Below are positions 33,016 through 33,754 of a stretch of 33,754 nucleotides of DNA, one piece after another. Position 1 is the stretch's first letter; the number at the start of each line of letters is the position of its first letter. The DNA is taken from positions 1-33,754 of the forward strand of contig JAKQTP010000193.1 in NCBI GenBank assembly GCA_029563035.1. Reading direction: 5' to 3'. A program made the translations under genes and the position numbers. The notes beneath the pieces were generated by a model. The model saw only the letters and a list, made by a program, of their open reading frames with translations, made no database searches and had not been told where the DNA came from. Source of the stretch: an archaeon (GTDB taxonomy: Archaea; Iainarchaeota; Iainarchaeia; CSSED10-239).

Positions 33016-33534
33016 TTATGTAGTATTTTTTTGATGATAATACTGCATTTTTTCTTTAGCTTTCTGTATATACAAATATACAGAAGATTGCTTATAGGTA
33101 TCTTTTTCTATAATCTCTTCTATAGAATACCCTAAGAGTAATAAATCTATATATTTTTTTTCTCTATTAGTTAAATTAGAATTTAGTAATACTTCTTCAA
33201 GATATATTTTATCTTCTTCTTTTTCTATGCATTCTAATGATTCTATAAAAGGTAATATTTCTTCCGATTGTGCTACTATATTTAATTTATGTTTATGGTT
33301 AGATAACCTATTGGATATACTCTGATGTAATCTATGTATAATATACTTTCGAAAGTTATTAGAATACTGGGGATATCTTTCTTCATTAAATCTTTGCGAT
33401 TCTATACATAAAAGTAATAGTGCTTCTTGTATCCAATCTTCTTTCTCGTACATATATCTCATATGTAAGTGTTTATACCATAATTTAGCTGCATAACTTG
33501 CTACAAATTCTATTTCATCTTTTATTAGTTCCAT
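33016..33534 (-). CDS. Sigma-70-like transcription factor, copy 1
   Basis: The 172-aa protein has YEKEDWIQEALLLLCIESQRF near residue 29 (region 2-like) and a region 4-like HTH at 125-170. That HTH contains LTNREKKYIDLLLLGYSIEEIIEKDTYKQSSVYLYIQKAKEKM in the usual order: LTxRExxY, a glycine turn, then a recognition helix. This is the pattern of ECF and small phage sigma factors. It is the first gene of the late operon. The ATG is 14 bases after the empty site of TnpB element 1, whose insertion separates the gene from its native promoter. Confidence 0.75.
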   Translation of the reverse strand: MELIKDEIEFVASYAAKLWYKHLHMRYMYEKEDWIQEALLLLCIESQRFNEERYPQYSNNFRKYIIHRLHQSISNRLSNHKHKLNIVAQSEEILPFIESLECIEKEEDKIYLEEVLLNSNLTNREKKYIDLLLLGYSIEEIIEKDTYKQSSVYLYIQKAKEKMQYYHQKNTT

Positions 33535-33548
33535 ATTTTCTCTTTACT

Positions 33549-33665
33549 TTGAACTACCAGCCCCTAAAGGAGCTGGATTCTCACTTCATTGACAACTACT
33601 TTCAACCGAAATTGAAAGATTTACATTATCTCCATGAGCGTTAATTTCGGTAGTTCCTACCGTAT
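33549..33665 (-). ncRNA. omegaRNA (reRNA) of TnpB copy 1 with guide (guide continues to about 33531)
   Basis: On the minus strand a CGGTAG-GAA-CTACCG stem (33662-33648, also present at 49-35 in the left terminal copy) is followed by the hairpin CCAGCTCC-TTTA-GGGGCTGG (33576-33557). TAGTTCAA comes next, then guide sequence AGTAAAGAGAAAATATGG, which is the leader and start codon of the sigma-like gene. Compared with copies 2 and 3 the base pairs change on both sides, which supports a conserved structure. Confidence 0.7.
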
Positions 33666-33754
33666 TTACTGCTAAATTCATTAAGTTAATACCAGCATTA
33701 ACATCTCTATGGTGATGAGCTTTACAAATAGGGCAATCCCATTCTCTATCACTC
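33586..33754 (-). CDS. tnpB: TnpB copy 1, C-terminal part (continues at left edge of window)
   Basis: This frame ends at TGA 33586-33588 (last residues VESSCQ) and is the 3' end of the tnpB gene described at 1-1187. Bases 33614-33754 repeat 1-141, so the frame joins without a break when the contig is closed. The end shares the NAHGDN and INA segments with copy 3. It overlaps the start of the omegaRNA. Confidence 0.93.
   Translation of the reverse strand, partial: SDREWDCPICKAHHHRDVNAGINLMNLAVNTVGTTEINAHGDNVNLSISVESSCQ
33614..33754. repeat. Terminal direct repeat, right copy
   Basis: This is identical over 141 bases to 1-141 and should be counted only once in the genome. Confidence 0.95.

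Overview
The window is a complete, small, AT-rich tailed-phage genome with a contractile tail (myovirus-like). Bases 1-141 are repeated exactly as the last 141 bases (33614-33754), so the contig closes on itself and the unique circle is 33,613 bp. The window therefore opens inside a tnpB gene whose 3' end lies at the right edge. The genes use the standard bacterial code (TAA, TAG and TGA all act as stops) and many starts have AGGAG-like ribosome binding sites. The host cannot be named from the sequence; the low GC, strong Shine-Dalgarno sites and GPT-rich collagen-like proteins fit a low-GC bacterium such as a Firmicute or Fusobacterium, but this is only a guess.

Layout. A short rightward (+) early module holds a 90-aa charged protein, a structured leader RNA, a 337-aa winged-helix/zinc-ribbon protein that is the only candidate replication protein, and a 146-aa unknown. 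Everything else is one long leftward (-) operon, read from about 33.5 kb down to 4.8 kb. It starts with two paralogous sigma-like proteins and a glycosyltransferase-TPR-methyltransferase-glycosyltransferase fusion. Small Ig-like and repeat proteins follow, then the morphogenesis block in classic order: terminase small and large, portal, scaffold, capsid, four neck genes, sheath (DUF3383-like), tube (DUF3277-like), two overlapping chaperone frames, tape measure, Dit-like protein, plug-like protein, hub, gp138-like spike, gp25-like wedge, baseplate J, DUF2612-like protein, two collar proteins and a 1031-aa collagen-like fibre, a second collagen-like protein and XhlA/holin-like membrane proteins. 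A hairpin with a U-rich tail at 4762-4791 ends the operon between convergent genes.

Mobile DNA. Three IS200/IS605-type TnpB-only elements (1388, 1394 and 1393 bp; no tnpA) sit in the genome. Their ends can be read exactly. Each starts just after TTAT and ends at TTCAA, and deleting two of them restores intact reading frames. The 3' omegaRNA hairpins differ in sequence but keep their pairing. A GIY-YIG homing endonuclease gene lies inside the baseplate operon. A 49-bp GC-rich hairpin island disrupts the 5' end of a structural gene near 30.05 kb.

No integrase, DNA polymerase, helicase or recognisable endolysin is visible. Replication must rest on the host plus the single Rep-like protein, whose leader resembles plasmid rep control regions. 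The most interesting combination is a phage-encoded GT/methyltransferase fusion together with threonine-rich GPTGYTG fibres, which raises the possibility of glycosylated collagen-like tail fibres.
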